A stretch of 64,000 bases of DNA from Methylobacterium sp. J-088 (GCF_022829295.1 NZ_JAKSYH010000167.1:30816-94815); one strand, 5' to 3'; shown: positions 34,147-46,178, counted from the first letter of the stretch. Numbers and translations are program-made. Notes: generated from the letters alone by a model not told the origin.

Positions 34147-35466
34147 ATGCGCATCCTCCTGTCCGCCGCTGTCTGCGCGGTCTTTCTGGCCGCCGGCATC
34201 GCCCTCGGCGCCGCCGTTCCCGCCTTCCCCGCCCTCCTCCGGCAGGCCCTCGACGGCGCCGGGCTCGGCCCGGACGGCCGCGATCGCGCCGCGGCAACGG
34301 ACCGGCCAAGGGCCGGCGCCGACAGCCGACCGCACGACGACCAGCCACACGGTGCGGATCACGGGGCGGATCACGCGCAGGACGTGATCCGGATGCGGGC
34401 CGATCAGATCACCGGCCAGGACATCGCGACACAGCGGGTCGGCGGCGGCACGCTGGCGCGCCACCTGCTGGTCCCCGGCACCATCACCCCCGACACCGAC
34501 CGGATCGCCCGCGTCCCCGCGCGGGTGGTCGGCACCGTGGCGGAGATGCGCAAGCGCCTCGGCGACGCCGTGCAGGCGAACGAGGTCGTGGCGATCCTCG
34601 ACAGCCGGGAGGTCGCCGACGCCAAGAGCGAATTCCTGACCGCCCAGGTCCAGGCCGAATTGCAGACGATCAACTTCGAGCGCCAGCAGAAGCTGCTCGC
34701 CTCGCGCAGTGCCTCGGAGGCCGCCTTCGAGACCGCCCGGGCCGCCTATCTGGAGACCCGGCTGCGGGTCGATCTCGCCCGCCAGAAGCTGTCGGCCTTG
34801 GGCCTCGATGCCGCCGAGGTGGCGGCCGCCCAGAAGCGCGACGAGGCCACGCCCAACCAGTCGAGCCTGCGCCGCTATCCCCTGCGGGCGCCGCTCGCCG
34901 GCCGGATCGTCGAGCGCAAGGTCGATGTCGGCACCGCGGTCGGCAAGGAGGGCGACCCGGCCGACCTCTACACGGTGGCGGACCTCTCGACGGTCTGGAT
35001 CGAGCTGTCGGTGCCTACCCTCGATCTCGCCCAGGTGCGGGAGGGCGCCCGCGTCGCCGTCACCCCCGGCCGGGCCGGCGAGGCGGAGCGCCAGGCCGAG
35101 GGCCGCGTGATCTTCGTGAGCCCCTTCCTCAACGCCGATACCCGCTCGGCCCGGGTGGTGGTGACCCTGCCGAACCCCGATGGCGCGTGGCGGCCCGGCA
35201 CCTTCGTCACCGCCGAGGTGGAGATCGCCCGGGACACGGTCCCGGTCCGGATCCCCAAGGCGTCCGTCCAGACGATCGCCGGCAAGAGCGTGGTGTTCGT
35301 GCGCAATGCCGACGGCTTCGAGAAGCGGCCGGTCGAACTCGGGCCCTCCGACGACGAGGCCTACGCGGTCACCGGCGGGCTCGAGCCCGGTGCCGAGATC
35401 GCGACCGGCAACACCTTCCTGCTGAAGGCCGAGCTCGGCAAGGCCGATGCCGACCACGACCATTGA
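34147..35466 (+). CDS. Heavy-metal RND periplasmic adaptor (CzcB-like)
   Basis: 439 residues. N-terminal membrane anchor or signal, a His/Asp-rich stretch (RPHDDQPHGADHGADHAQD), a lipoyl-like hybrid motif RVPARVVGTVAEMRKRLGDAVQANEVVAILDS, a coiled-coil hairpin (~150-215), RRYPLRAPLAGRIVERKVDVGTAVGKEG and the barrel domain with STVWIELSVPTLDLAQV. The C-terminus ends in a His-containing tail (DADHDH). It bridges the RND pump to an outer-membrane channel in the periplasm. The stop lies 10 bp before czcA. The His-rich stretches suggest metal binding. Confidence 0.88.
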   Translation: MRILLSAAVCAVFLAAGIALGAAVPAFPALLRQALDGAGLGPDGRDRAAATDRPRAGADSRPHDDQPHGADHGADHAQDVIRMRADQITGQDIATQRVGGGTLARHLLVPGTITPDTDRIARVPARVVGTVAEMRKRLGDAVQANEVVAILDSREVADAKSEFLTAQVQAELQTINFERQQKLLASRSASEAAFETARAAYLETRLRVDLARQKLSALGLDAAEVAAAQKRDEATPNQSSLRRYPLRAPLAGRIVERKVDVGTAVGKEGDPADLYTVADLSTVWIELSVPTLDLAQVREGARVAVTPGRAGEAERQAEGRVIFVSPFLNADTRSARVVVTLPNPDGAWRPGTFVTAEVEIARDTVPVRIPKASVQTIAGKSVVFVRNADGFEKRPVELGPSDDEAYAVTGGLEPGAEIATGNTFLLKAELGKADADHDH

Positions 35467-35476
35467 GGACCGCGCC

Positions 35477-38674
<3,198 letters not shown>

Positions 38675-39695
38675 GGCGCGGTCGATCTTCGCCATCAACA
38701 ATCTCGCCGCGCGGTTGGTCGGTCAGTCCGAGCTGTACCGGCTCGCCCCCGCACCCGAGCGGATCGCCGCCTTGGAACAGGCGCGACGCAAGCTCTACGA
38801 ACAGATCCGCGACCATGCCCGAGCGTTGAAGGCCGAACTCGATCGGCTCTCGCGGCGTCGGGCACCACGGTGGCCGAGGCCAAGGGGCGCCTGTTCACGG
38901 GCGGCGACGCCCTGACCGCCGCCACCAACACCCTGGAGAGCGCCGTGCTGCTGGTCCGCGTCGCCAACTGGCGTTTCCTGGCGACGTTCGACCCGAACGG
39001 CCCGGCCACCTTCGCGAAGAACGTCGAGAAGGCCGAAGCCGGCCTGAAGGTCTTCCAGGAGGCCGAGGGCGATGCCGCCTTCACGCCCCGGATCCAGGCC
39101 GTCGCCGACACTCTGGGCGCCTATGGCCGCGACTTCCGGGCGACCGCCAGCGCCCTGGATCTCCTGAAGACGGTGTTCGAGACCGGCATCAAGCCCCTGA
39201 CGAGCCAGATCGAGGAGGCAAGCACCGCCGCGCGCGACCTGATCAAGGCCGCCCTTGAGGAGAACGCTCAGGCCGTGGAAAAGGCGCGGTGGAGAGCGCG
39301 TGCAACGTCCAGATCACCCTGCTCGTGCTGGCGCTGGTCCTGGGTGGAGCCCTGGCCAACCTGCTGGCACTGAATGCCACGATCGCGGCGGCGCGCGCCG
39401 GCGAGGCGGGCCGGGGCTTCGCGGTGGTCGCCGCAGAGGTGAAGGAACTGGCCGGCCAGACCGCGAAGGCGACCGACGAGATCGGTGGCCAGATCGCCGC
39501 CATCCAGGCGGCCACGGCTCAGGCCGCGGAGGGGACGCAGGGCGTCTCGGCCAACGTGGCGCGGCTCTGACGGCCTCCGGCGAGACCGGCGGCGGCGCCA
39601 CGCAGGTCTTGAGCGCGGCGGTCGAGCTCGCCAAGCAGTCGCTCGCCGTCAAGCAGGAGGTCGACGGCTTCCTGCGCGACATCCGGGCCGCCTGA
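38675..39695 (+). pseudogene. Methyl-accepting chemotaxis protein pseudogene
   Basis: Fragments of one chemoreceptor in different frames. A periplasmic helical part (IFAINNLAARLVGQSELYRL, ...) shifts near 38860 into AEAKGRLFTGGDALTAATN and DFRATASALDLLKTVFETGIKPLTSQIEEAS. Another shift near 39285 enters a TM2 ([18 protein letters not shown]) joined directly to [45 protein letters not shown], so the HAMP and half of the signalling domain are deleted. A stop at 39570 and a last shift give the C-terminal AVKQEVDGFLRDIRAA. A related intact receptor exists at 17678. Confidence 0.85.
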
Positions 39696-39757
39696 ACGGG
39701 GCCCGGCGCCCGACTCCGCTGCGGCCTCGCACAGCGCCGGAGCCGGGGCCGCGCGGA

Positions 39758-39782
39758 GCCTGACGGCCTGTCACCGTCAGGC
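39758..39782. terminator. Hairpin terminator
   Basis: Perfect 9-bp stem GCCTGACGG / CCGTCAGGC with a 7-base loop, overlapping the stop codon of the 44-residue minus-strand gene and 63 bp past the end of the chemoreceptor remnant. Confidence 0.55.
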
Positions 39783-39911
39783 CGGGAGGAGATGCAGCAC
39801 CCCGCCGAGCACCCCGACGCCGAGCAGCCCGGCGATGATGTACAGCCGCATGCGGCTCGCGTCGGGCTCGGCCGGCAGGTGGGCGTCCTCGGGCAGGTCA
39901 AACCAGTCCAT
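39777..39911 (-). CDS. 44-residue single-pass membrane protein
   Basis: ATG at 39911 to TGA at 39777. Acidic amphipathic N-terminus (MDWFDLPEDAHLPAEPDASR) then one TM helix (MRLYIIAGLLGVGVLGGVLHLL). The composition is coherent, with Trp, Phe and Asp placed as in real mini-membrane proteins, but no strong ribosome site is seen. Unknown function. Confidence 0.5.
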   Translation of the reverse strand: MDWFDLPEDAHLPAEPDASRMRLYIIAGLLGVGVLGGVLHLLPA

Positions 39912-39998
39912 CGGATGATCGCGTCGGGGTGGAACAGCGGGGAGAGCCCCCTTAACCCCGCCCGATGACGCTTGAACGACCCGTCCGGCCCCGCGCCG

Positions 39999-40211
39999 TC
40001 ACGGTTTCACGAGCAGCACGTTCACCGCCTTCGCGAGCACGGGCACGGTGTCGCCCTCCTTGAGGCCGAGTTCCTCCGGCGAATCGACGGTCATCACCGA
40101 GGCCATGCGGTAGGCTGTACCGACGAGCGCCACCTCGACCTGAGCCATCACGCCCCCGCGCTTGATCGCCGTCACCGTGGCGGGGATGTCGTTGCGCGCG
40201 CCGTGCGTCAT
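39999..40211 (-). CDS. Mop/TOBE molybdate-binding protein
   Basis: 70 residues from the ATG at 40211, exactly one Mop/TOBE unit. Pattern: GARNDIPATVTAIKRGGVMAQVEVALVG, MASVMTVDSPEELGLKEGDTVPVLAKAVNVLLVKP; the SxxELGLKxGDxV...K...VLL segment is the molbindin hallmark. Such proteins oligomerise and store or buffer molybdate or tungstate. It lies about 1 kb from the molybdenum hydroxylase paoABC-like operon, which would use that metal. A frame continuing upstream to 40514 is shadow-like. Confidence 0.83.
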   Translation of the reverse strand: MTHGARNDIPATVTAIKRGGVMAQVEVALVGTAYRMASVMTVDSPEELGLKEGDTVPVLAKAVNVLLVKP

Positions 40212-40515
40212 GGACCGTTCTCGTGTCGCTGCCGTCATGTCGGCTGCGGCCCGGCACGTGAGCGAGGGCGGGGGTTCGACGGGTGAGGCCGGGATCCGCC
40301 GCAGCCGGTGCCGCTCCGCCGGCCGGACCGGGATGGCCCGCGGAAAGCCGGCCGCATCGGTCGCCGCCTGGCGGTCGCGCAGCGCGTCCGGGCGACACGC
40401 CACGGCTAGGCGCGCTGCGCTGCAGTATCCACTATCCGGATCTACGTGCGCGGCGGCGGCATTGACGACGTGTGCTGTTGTCGGTCCGGCTCCGTTGAAA
40501 TTCACGATTGCCATT

Positions 40516-40545
40516 TTGGCGCAAATATGATCGAATACTTATAAT
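40516..40545 (+). promoter_or_regulatory. Sigma-70-type promoter of the 38-residue membrane protein
   Basis: TTGGCG (40516-40521) and a perfect TATAAT (40540-40545) are 18 bases apart inside an AT-rich island, 64 bases before the small gene's start. This match is much stronger than most promoters in such GC-rich DNA. The rest of the gene-free stretch 40212-40608 shows nothing else clear. Confidence 0.55.
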
Positions 40546-40608
40546 TGTGATATCATCGCGTTGACTGAAACTGCTTGCGGAGCCTGAAGCCCCGCGGGGA
40601 GGTTGCCC

Positions 40609-40725
40609 ATGTACGCAGTGACCAAAATCGGCAAGACAGCGAATTGGGAGCTGATTGCTGTATTCGGCGGATGGATCGCGTTCGAAATTCTGATCCTTCT
40701 CGTCTGCACGATATCGATGTCATAG
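40609..40725 (+). CDS. 38-residue membrane microprotein
   Basis: ATG at 40609 behind GGGGAGG at ideal spacing; the stop is at 40723-40725. Sequence MYAVTKIGKTANWELIAVF then GGWIAFEILILLVCTISMS: a short basic N-terminus and one or two hydrophobic stretches. Its codons are less GC-biased than the surroundings. With a near-consensus promoter it is likely expressed. I do not recognise a family, and short hydrophobic toxins are one possibility. Confidence 0.6.
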   Translation: MYAVTKIGKTANWELIAVFGGWIAFEILILLVCTISMS

Positions 40726-40867
40726 GGCCATCGTCATCGTGGATAGGGGGTCGATCGGTTCTTCTGTCGCATGCTTGGATGGGCGGCGATCGTTGCGATC
40801 CGCGGCATCGGGCCGATCCAAGACACCCGGCGGATACGAGCAAGCTGGGCTGGCGCGTGGGCTAAGC

Positions 40868-40943
40868 TGGTGGGCCCGGCAGGACTCGAACCTGCAACCA
40901 GACCGTTATGAGCGGTCGGCTCTAACCATTGAGCTACAGGCCC
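40868..40943 (-). tRNA. tRNA-Ile2 (anticodon CAT, lysidine-modified)
   Basis: 76 bases including an encoded CCA, full cloverleaf. Anticodon stem GACCG/CGGTC with loop CTCATAA gives CAT. The acceptor has C4 and C5, and the short D-loop AATGGTTAGA matches tRNA-Ile2 read by TilS rather than elongator Met (which has T/A at 4-5). Acceptor GGGCC..GGCCC pairs well. Elongator tRNA-Met is the alternative. Confidence 0.8.
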
Positions 40944-41207
40944 GGCGGAGGAAGTCCCCCCGCAAACCGATACCCGAACGGCCCGGCTTCGTCACCCCGT
41001 CCGACTCCGGAAGAGCGCACCAAGCCTGCGGACACCACGTCAGCAGACAAAATCCGTCCTCGACTTTCGGCGGCCCGTCAATCCTGCAGAGTGGCGCAAC
41101 CGGCGCGGGTCGTGAGCTTGCGCACATCGCCGTCTACTGAAGGTCTCGCCGCCGAGTCCGGCCCAGCTATCTGTAACAGTTCCAGCCTTCGCAAAGCCGG
41201 GATCCCC

Positions 41208-41702
41208 ATGACCATTCCCCTCAGGCTCACCCTGAACGGGCAGCCGCGCGAGATCGCCCTCGACGATCCGCGGGTGACCCTCCTCGACCTCCTGCGCGAG
41301 CGCCTCGGCCTGACCGGCGCCAAGAAGGGCTGCGACCGCGGCCAGTGCGGCGCCTGCACGGTGCTGGTGGACGGGCGGCGGATCAACAGCTGCCTGACCC
41401 TCGCCGCGAGCCTCGACGGGGCCGAGATCCTGACCATCGAGGGGCTCGCCGAAGGCGACACGCTTCATCCGGTCCAGGCCGCCTTCATCGCCCATGACGG
41501 CTTCCAGTGCGGCTTCTGCACCCCCGGCCAGATCATGAGCGCGGTCGGGCTGATCCGCGAAGGCCAGGCCGGCACCGATCCCGAGCGCATCCGCGAGGGC
41601 ATGAGCGGCAATCTCTGCCGCTGCGGTGCCTATGCCGGCATCCTCGATGCGGTTCAGGACGCGGCGGCCCGGACGACCGAGCAGCGGGAGGACGCGGCAT
41701 GA
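41208..41702 (+). CDS. paoA: Molybdenum hydroxylase 2Fe-2S subunit (PaoA-like)
   Basis: 164 residues from the ATG at 41208. Two 2Fe-2S sites: plant-type [18 protein letters not shown]...INSC, and the alpha-helical [18 protein letters not shown] with [12 protein letters not shown]. It passes electrons between molybdopterin and FAD. E. coli PaoA has a twin-arginine leader; none is seen here, so a cytoplasmic enzyme is suggested. Overlaps paoB by ATGA. A chance upstream frame reaches 40929, but homology starts at MTIPLRL. Confidence 0.88.
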   Translation: MTIPLRLTLNGQPREIALDDPRVTLLDLLRERLGLTGAKKGCDRGQCGACTVLVDGRRINSCLTLAASLDGAEILTIEGLAEGDTLHPVQAAFIAHDGFQCGFCTPGQIMSAVGLIREGQAGTDPERIREGMSGNLCRCGAYAGILDAVQDAAARTTEQREDAA

Positions 41703-42742
41703 AAACCTTCGACTACATCCGCCCCGCGAGCGTGCCCGAGGCCGTGGCGGCCGGGCAGGTACCGGGCACCGCCTTCCTGGCCGCCGGCACCAACTTGGTC
41801 GACCTGATGAAGGGCGGCGTCGCGACCCCCGAGCGGATCGTCGACATCACCCGCCTGCCCGGCCTGTCGTCGATCGAGCGTCTGCCGGACGGCGGCACCC
41901 GGGTCGGCGCGCTGGTCCGCAACAGCGACCTCGCCTACGACGCGATGTTCGAAAAAACCTACCCGATGGTGGCCGAGGCCCTGCTGGCCGGCGCCTCGGC
42001 GCAGCTGCGCAACGCCGCGACCGTCGGCGGCAACCTGATGCAGCGCACCCGCTGCCCATACTTCACCGACGCGGTCTCGCCCTGCAACAAGCGCGCGCCC
42101 GGTTCCGGCTGCGCGGCGCTCGGGCATGCCACCCGGATCCACGCGGTCCAGGGCTGGAGCGAGCACTGCATCGCCACCCACCCGTCCGATTTCTGCGTGC
42201 CGCTCGCCGCCCTCGACGCGGTGGTGGAGATCGCCGGGCCGGACGGCGCCCGCGCGGTGCCGCTCACCGCCTTCCACCTGCTGCCCGGCGACCATCCGGA
42301 GCGGGAGACCGAGCTGCGGCCCGGCGAGTTGATCACCGCCCTGCGCCTGCCGCCCGAGGCGGCGTCCTTCCGGGGCCACGCCCGCTATCTCAAGGTCCGC
42401 GACCGCACCTCCTACGCCTTCGCGGTGGTCTCGGCGGCCGCCGCCTTGACGCTGGAGGCCGGCGGCCGGATCGGACAGGCCCGGCTGGCGCTCGGCGGGC
42501 TGGCGCTGAAGCCCTGGCGGGTGGCGGAAGCCGAAGCCGCGCTCGTCGGACAGGTGCCCTCCCCCGACGCCTACGCCAAGGCTGCCGATGCGGCGCTCGC
42601 CGGGGCCAAGCCCACCGGCGAAGCCAACGCCTTCAAGATCGAACTCGCCCGCCGGGTGGCGATCCGCGCCCTCACCCAGGCCGCCGCGGGCACGCCCGCC
42701 CGCATCCCGGCACTCCCCGCCTCCCCGTTCGGCATCGTCTGA
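41699..42742 (+). CDS. paoB: Molybdenum hydroxylase FAD subunit with extra Fe-S motif (PaoB-like)
   Basis: 347 residues. FAD-binding motifs [14 protein letters not shown] and [25 protein letters not shown] cysteine-rich insert ([26 protein letters not shown], then [11 protein letters not shown]) equals the 4Fe-4S loop characteristic of E. coli PaoB and unlike simple xanthine dehydrogenases. The CO-dehydrogenase-flavoprotein C-terminal domain follows. Start overlaps the paoA stop; 10 bp separate it from paoC. This strongly marks the operon as a PaoABC-type aldehyde oxidoreductase. Confidence 0.9.
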   Translation: MKTFDYIRPASVPEAVAAGQVPGTAFLAAGTNLVDLMKGGVATPERIVDITRLPGLSSIERLPDGGTRVGALVRNSDLAYDAMFEKTYPMVAEALLAGASAQLRNAATVGGNLMQRTRCPYFTDAVSPCNKRAPGSGCAALGHATRIHAVQGWSEHCIATHPSDFCVPLAALDAVVEIAGPDGARAVPLTAFHLLPGDHPERETELRPGELITALRLPPEAASFRGHARYLKVRDRTSYAFAVVSAAAALTLEAGGRIGQARLALGGLALKPWRVAEAEAALVGQVPSPDAYAKAADAALAGAKPTGEANAFKIELARRVAIRALTQAAAGTPARIPALPASPFGIV

Positions 42743-42752
42743 GGAGACCCGC

Positions 42753-45014
42753 ATGACCGCGACCGCCTCGCCTTCGACCCTCCCCGCCGGCGGTGTCCGC
42801 CACGGCTCCAGCATCGGCCAGCCGCTCACCCGGCGCGACGGCCCGCTCAAGGTGACGGGCCAGGCCCGCTTCTCCGCCGACAACCTGCCCCCCGGTACGC
42901 TCCACGCGGCGCTCTGCGTCGCCCGGATCGCGAAGGGCCGCGTCACCGGCCTCGACGTGGCCGCCGCCGCGGCGCATCCCGGCGTCGTGGCGGTGATGAC
43001 GCCGGAGAACGCGCCGACGCTCGCCAAGGACCCGGACGCCAAGGACGGCCCGTTCACCTTCCGCCTCGATCTGCTCCAGAACGACCGCGTCCGCTACGCC
43101 AACCAGCCGATCGCCGTGGTGATCGCCGAGACCCTGGAGGCGGCCACCGAGGGCGCGCGGCTGCTCGCCCCGACCTACGCGGCCGAGACGCCGCGGATCG
43201 GGCTCGATGCCGGCGAGGTCTTCACCCCGCCCTCCGTGGGCGTCGGCGCGCCCGCGGCCGAGTCCGACGGCGACGTCGAGGCCGGGCTTGCCGCCGCGTC
43301 CAAGACCATCGCGGCGACCTACGAGACGCCGGCCCAGTATCACAACGCCATGGAGCCGCACGCGGCCGTGGCCAGCTGGGAGGGGAATCGGCTGACGCTC
43401 CTGATGCCGACCCAGGCGCTGGCCATGTCGCAGGGCCGCCTCGCCGGGCTGTTCGGCATCAGCCCCGACGACATCCATATCGACAGCCCCTATCTCGGCG
43501 GCGGCTTCGGCTCGAAGGGCGTGCCCGCCGGGCCGCAGGTGCTGGCCTGCATGGCGGCGAAGCTCGTGGGCAAGCCGGTGAAGCTCGTGCCGACCCGGAC
43601 CCAGATGTACGGCCCGATGGGCCATCGCGGCCCGACCCGGCAGACCCTGCGCCTCGGCACCGATGCGGCCGGCAAGCTCACGGCGCTCGACCACCACATC
43701 CTCACCGCCTCGTCGAGCTTCGACGACTTCTTCGAGCCGGCGGGCCGGGCGACCAGCACCCTCTACGCGAGCCCGGCCCTCGCGATCCGGCACGAAGCCG
43801 TGCGCCTCGATACCGGCACGCCCTTGTTCATGCGCGCCCCCGGCGAGGCCACCGGCAGCGTCGCCTTGGAGAGCGCGCTGGACGAGATGGCGCACGAACT
43901 CGGCATGGACCCGCTGGACTTCCGCCTCGCCAACTACGCCGAGGTCGAGCCGATCACCGGCAAGCCGTTCTCCTCGAAAGCCCTGCGCGAATGTTATCGG
44001 CGCGGCGCCGAGGCGTTCGGCTGGGCCGGGCGCCCGCTCCAGCCCCGCCAGACGCGCGACAAGGACGGCTTCCTGGTCGGCACCGGCATGGGCACCGCCA
44101 CCTTCCCGTCCCTGATCTTCGAAGGCATGGCCCGGGCCGAGATCCGCGCCGACGGCACCGGCACGGTGGAACTCGGGGCGATCGACATGGGCCAGGGGTC
44201 CTGGACGGCGCTCGCCCAGATCGCCGCCGACGGGCTCGGGATCGGCATGGACGCCCTCACCTTCCGGATGGGGTCTTCCGATCTGCCGAATGCCGGCATC
44301 GCGGGCGGCTCGGGTCATACCGCGACAGCCGGCGGTGCGATCCATGCGGCGGCGGCCGACGTGATCCGCCAGCTTGCGGATCTCGCCACCAACGATCCCG
44401 CCTCCCCGCTCTACGGCGCGGGCAATGCCGGCGTGACCGCCGCCGACGGGCGCCTGACCCGGCGCGACGACCCGAGCCGGGGCGAATCCGTCACCGACAT
44501 CCTCGCGCGGGCCGGCCGGGCCAGCATCGAGGGCCAGGGCAAGGCCGGGGCCGATCCGGCCGCGCAGGCCTCCTACGCCATGCACGCCCACGGGGCGGTC
44601 TTCGCCGAGGTGAAGGTCGATCCCGATCTCGGCCAGATCCGGGTGAGCCGCCTCGTCGGCGCCTTCGCGGCGGGCCGGGTGATCAACCCGCGGCTGGTCC
44701 AGAGCCAGTATTACGGCGGGATGATCTGGGGCCTGTCCTTCGCCCTGCACGAGCGGGCCGAGATGGACCCGCGCACCGGCCGCTTCCTCAACGACAACCT
44801 CGCCGAATACCACGTGCCGGTGAACGCCGACGTGCCCGCCATGGAGGCGATCCTGGTCCACGAGGACGACGCGGTGGTGAACAACCTCGGCGTGAAGGGC
44901 GTCGGCGAGATCGGCATCACCGGCACGGTGGGCGCCATCGCCAACGCGATCTGGCACGCCACCGGCGTGCGGGTGCGCGAGATGCCGATCACGCTGGACA
45001 AGCTGCTGGTCTGA
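42753..45014 (+). CDS. paoC: Molybdenum hydroxylase large subunit (PaoC-like aldehyde oxidoreductase)
   Basis: 753 residues, ATG at 42753 behind GAGGAGA. Xanthine oxidase family domains: KVTGQARFSADN at the N-terminus, YLGGGFGSKG, MRAPGEATGSVALESALDEMA (the substrate arginine), GAIDMGQGSWTALAQI, GSGHTATAGGA, and the catalytic glutamate in GVKGVGEIGITG. It oxidises aldehydes (possibly aromatic) to acids using water, likely with MCD cofactor as in PaoABC. Maturation would need a PaoD/XdhC-type chaperone, not in the window. Confidence 0.9.
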   Translation: MTATASPSTLPAGGVRHGSSIGQPLTRRDGPLKVTGQARFSADNLPPGTLHAALCVARIAKGRVTGLDVAAAAAHPGVVAVMTPENAPTLAKDPDAKDGPFTFRLDLLQNDRVRYANQPIAVVIAETLEAATEGARLLAPTYAAETPRIGLDAGEVFTPPSVGVGAPAAESDGDVEAGLAAASKTIAATYETPAQYHNAMEPHAAVASWEGNRLTLLMPTQALAMSQGRLAGLFGISPDDIHIDSPYLGGGFGSKGVPAGPQVLACMAAKLVGKPVKLVPTRTQMYGPMGHRGPTRQTLRLGTDAAGKLTALDHHILTASSSFDDFFEPAGRATSTLYASPALAIRHEAVRLDTGTPLFMRAPGEATGSVALESALDEMAHELGMDPLDFRLANYAEVEPITGKPFSSKALRECYRRGAEAFGWAGRPLQPRQTRDKDGFLVGTGMGTATFPSLIFEGMARAEIRADGTGTVELGAIDMGQGSWTALAQIAADGLGIGMDALTFRMGSSDLPNAGIAGGSGHTATAGGAIHAAAADVIRQLADLATNDPASPLYGAGNAGVTAADGRLTRRDDPSRGESVTDILARAGRASIEGQGKAGADPAAQASYAMHAHGAVFAEVKVDPDLGQIRVSRLVGAFAAGRVINPRLVQSQYYGGMIWGLSFALHERAEMDPRTGRFLNDNLAEYHVPVNADVPAMEAILVHEDDAVVNNLGVKGVGEIGITGTVGAIANAIWHATGVRVREMPITLDKLLV

Positions 45015-45085
45015 CCGGGTGGGACGGCGCCTCGCGGGCGCCTCCCGCAGCGGCTATGACGTTCGTCCGTCCCCATTCCTTGCTC

Positions 45086-45104
45086 TGCCACCATTAAGGT
45101 GGCA
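45086..45104 (+). promoter_or_regulatory. Palindromic operator before mqsRA
   Basis: TGCCACC and GGTGGCA flank ATTAA in a perfect inverted repeat, 10 bases before the mqsR start. E. coli MqsA autoregulates its operon through similar palindromes, so this is a strong candidate site for the antitoxin, placed over the promoter or ribosome site. Confidence 0.65.
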
Positions 45105-45114
45105 TTTCGAGGTC

Positions 45115-45420
45115 ATGGAGAAGCGTGGCCCGACCTACGACCTCCAAGCCATCAAGGCCGCGCTAGGCGCAACAGATACGCTTGCGATCACGACGACGGC
45201 GCTCCGCGATGCGCTCGCATTGGGGTTCGATCGGGCAGGTGTCGCTGAAACGATCGCCGGGATCGAAAGGGACATGTTCTTCGAGTCGATGACGACCCAT
45301 GCTGATCATCGTGTCTGGCAGGATGTCTATCATGTGCCCGCTCGAGGCCTGACGCTCTACGTGAAGTTCCAGGCCGATGCGGTGACCGCGTTCACCGTCA
45401 TGTCGTTCAAGGAGAAATGA
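45115..45420 (+). CDS. mqsR: MqsR-family mRNA interferase toxin
   Basis: 101 residues, matching E. coli MqsR in length and pattern: MEKRGPTYDLQAIKAALG, TTALRDALALGFDRAGVAETI, DMFFESMTTHADHRVWQDVYHVPARGLTLYVKF and the ending VMSFKEK. MqsR is a RelE/BrnT-fold ribonuclease that cuts mRNA at GC-rich triplets. The start ATG follows GAGG. Overlaps or abuts the antitoxin frame. A longer upstream frame is not needed. Slightly lower GC than neighbours is compatible with mobility. Confidence 0.9.
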   Translation: MEKRGPTYDLQAIKAALGATDTLAITTTALRDALALGFDRAGVAETIAGIERDMFFESMTTHADHRVWQDVYHVPARGLTLYVKFQADAVTAFTVMSFKEK

Positions 45421-45422
45421 GC

Positions 45423-45851
45423 ATGGCGATCGAGAGCGCTCTACCGGAAACGATGGTGTCGCCCGAAACCGCAGAGATCCTTCGTCGGGATGTACGACCC
45501 TTCACGGTTGCCTACGGGGGGCGGACGCGAATTGTCGACCTGCCGGGCTATTATCCGGAGGGCGAGGGCGAGGGTATCCATGTCGGCCAAGACATGGCGG
45601 TGACGGATGCAGCTTTGCGCGCGCTCAAGGAGGAGGTGGAAGGTCTTCCCTCCCCCGCGACAATCCGGCGAGTGCGCGAGAAGTTACGCCTCTCTCAGCG
45701 CGAGGCGGGCGGCCTTCTCAAAGTCGGGGAATCGGCCTTCGACAAGTATGAGCGCGGCTTGGTCGAACCGAGCGGCCCGACCAGCCAGCTGTTGCGCCTC
45801 CTCGACCGGCATCCCGAGCTTGTCGAGGAACTCCGTCAGGACGCCGTCTGA
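45423..45851 (+). CDS. mqsA: MqsA-family antitoxin lacking zinc cysteines
   Basis: 142 residues from the ATG at 45423 (a second ATG at 45417 overlaps the mqsR stop). The C-terminal Xre-type helix-turn-helix is intact: IRRVREKLRLSQREAGGLLKVGESAFDKYERGLVEPSGPTSQLLRLLDRHPELVEELR. The N-terminal toxin-binding half keeps the RPFTVAYGGRTRIVDLPGYY pattern, but the four zinc cysteines (CPxC and YCxxC in E. coli MqsA) are replaced by Ser-Pro-Glu and Pro-Glu-Gly, so no zinc site is possible. It may still neutralise MqsR by another fold stabilisation. Confidence 0.88.
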   Translation: MAIESALPETMVSPETAEILRRDVRPFTVAYGGRTRIVDLPGYYPEGEGEGIHVGQDMAVTDAALRALKEEVEGLPSPATIRRVREKLRLSQREAGGLLKVGESAFDKYERGLVEPSGPTSQLLRLLDRHPELVEELRQDAV

Positions 45852-46157
45852 GCCGGCATAGCCCGATCGCGCCGCGGTTTGCGGCTTGCTGGCCGTGGGG
45901 TCATCATCGGATGCTTCCACCTGTGCCGAAGGCGGAGAGAATCATCTGCGCGGCGCCGGACGGAGGGCAATCTGCCTTTGGGAAGCGCGAACGAACCCGG
46001 CATGCCGGGCCCAGGTCGGGATGAATGATCCGCCTGAAGCAGCCGCGCCGGCAACGCGCGAAAAATCGGACAAATCATTCGTTCTGACAGGGTTCATCGG
46101 CGATCGGCTGCGCCTTCAGCAGTGACAGGAAGAGCGCGTCCGGCTATCCAGTCCCCG

Positions 46158-46178
46158 CGCATATGTCATACATATGCG
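46158..46178 (+). promoter_or_regulatory. GntR/FadR-type palindrome upstream of the ABC transporter
   Basis: CGCATATGT and ACATATGCG separated by CAT form a perfect 21-base palindrome 49 bases before ytfQ. The core TATGTCATACATA fits the FadR-subgroup GntR pattern tnGTnnnACna. No regulator gene is adjacent, so control would be in trans. The 376-base gap 45852-46227 shows no other clear feature. Confidence 0.6.

Noticed and set aside
40868..40943. Elongator tRNA-Met
   Set aside because: C4/C5 in the acceptor stem and the short D-loop fit the lysidine-type Ile2 better, although the CAT anticodon is shared.
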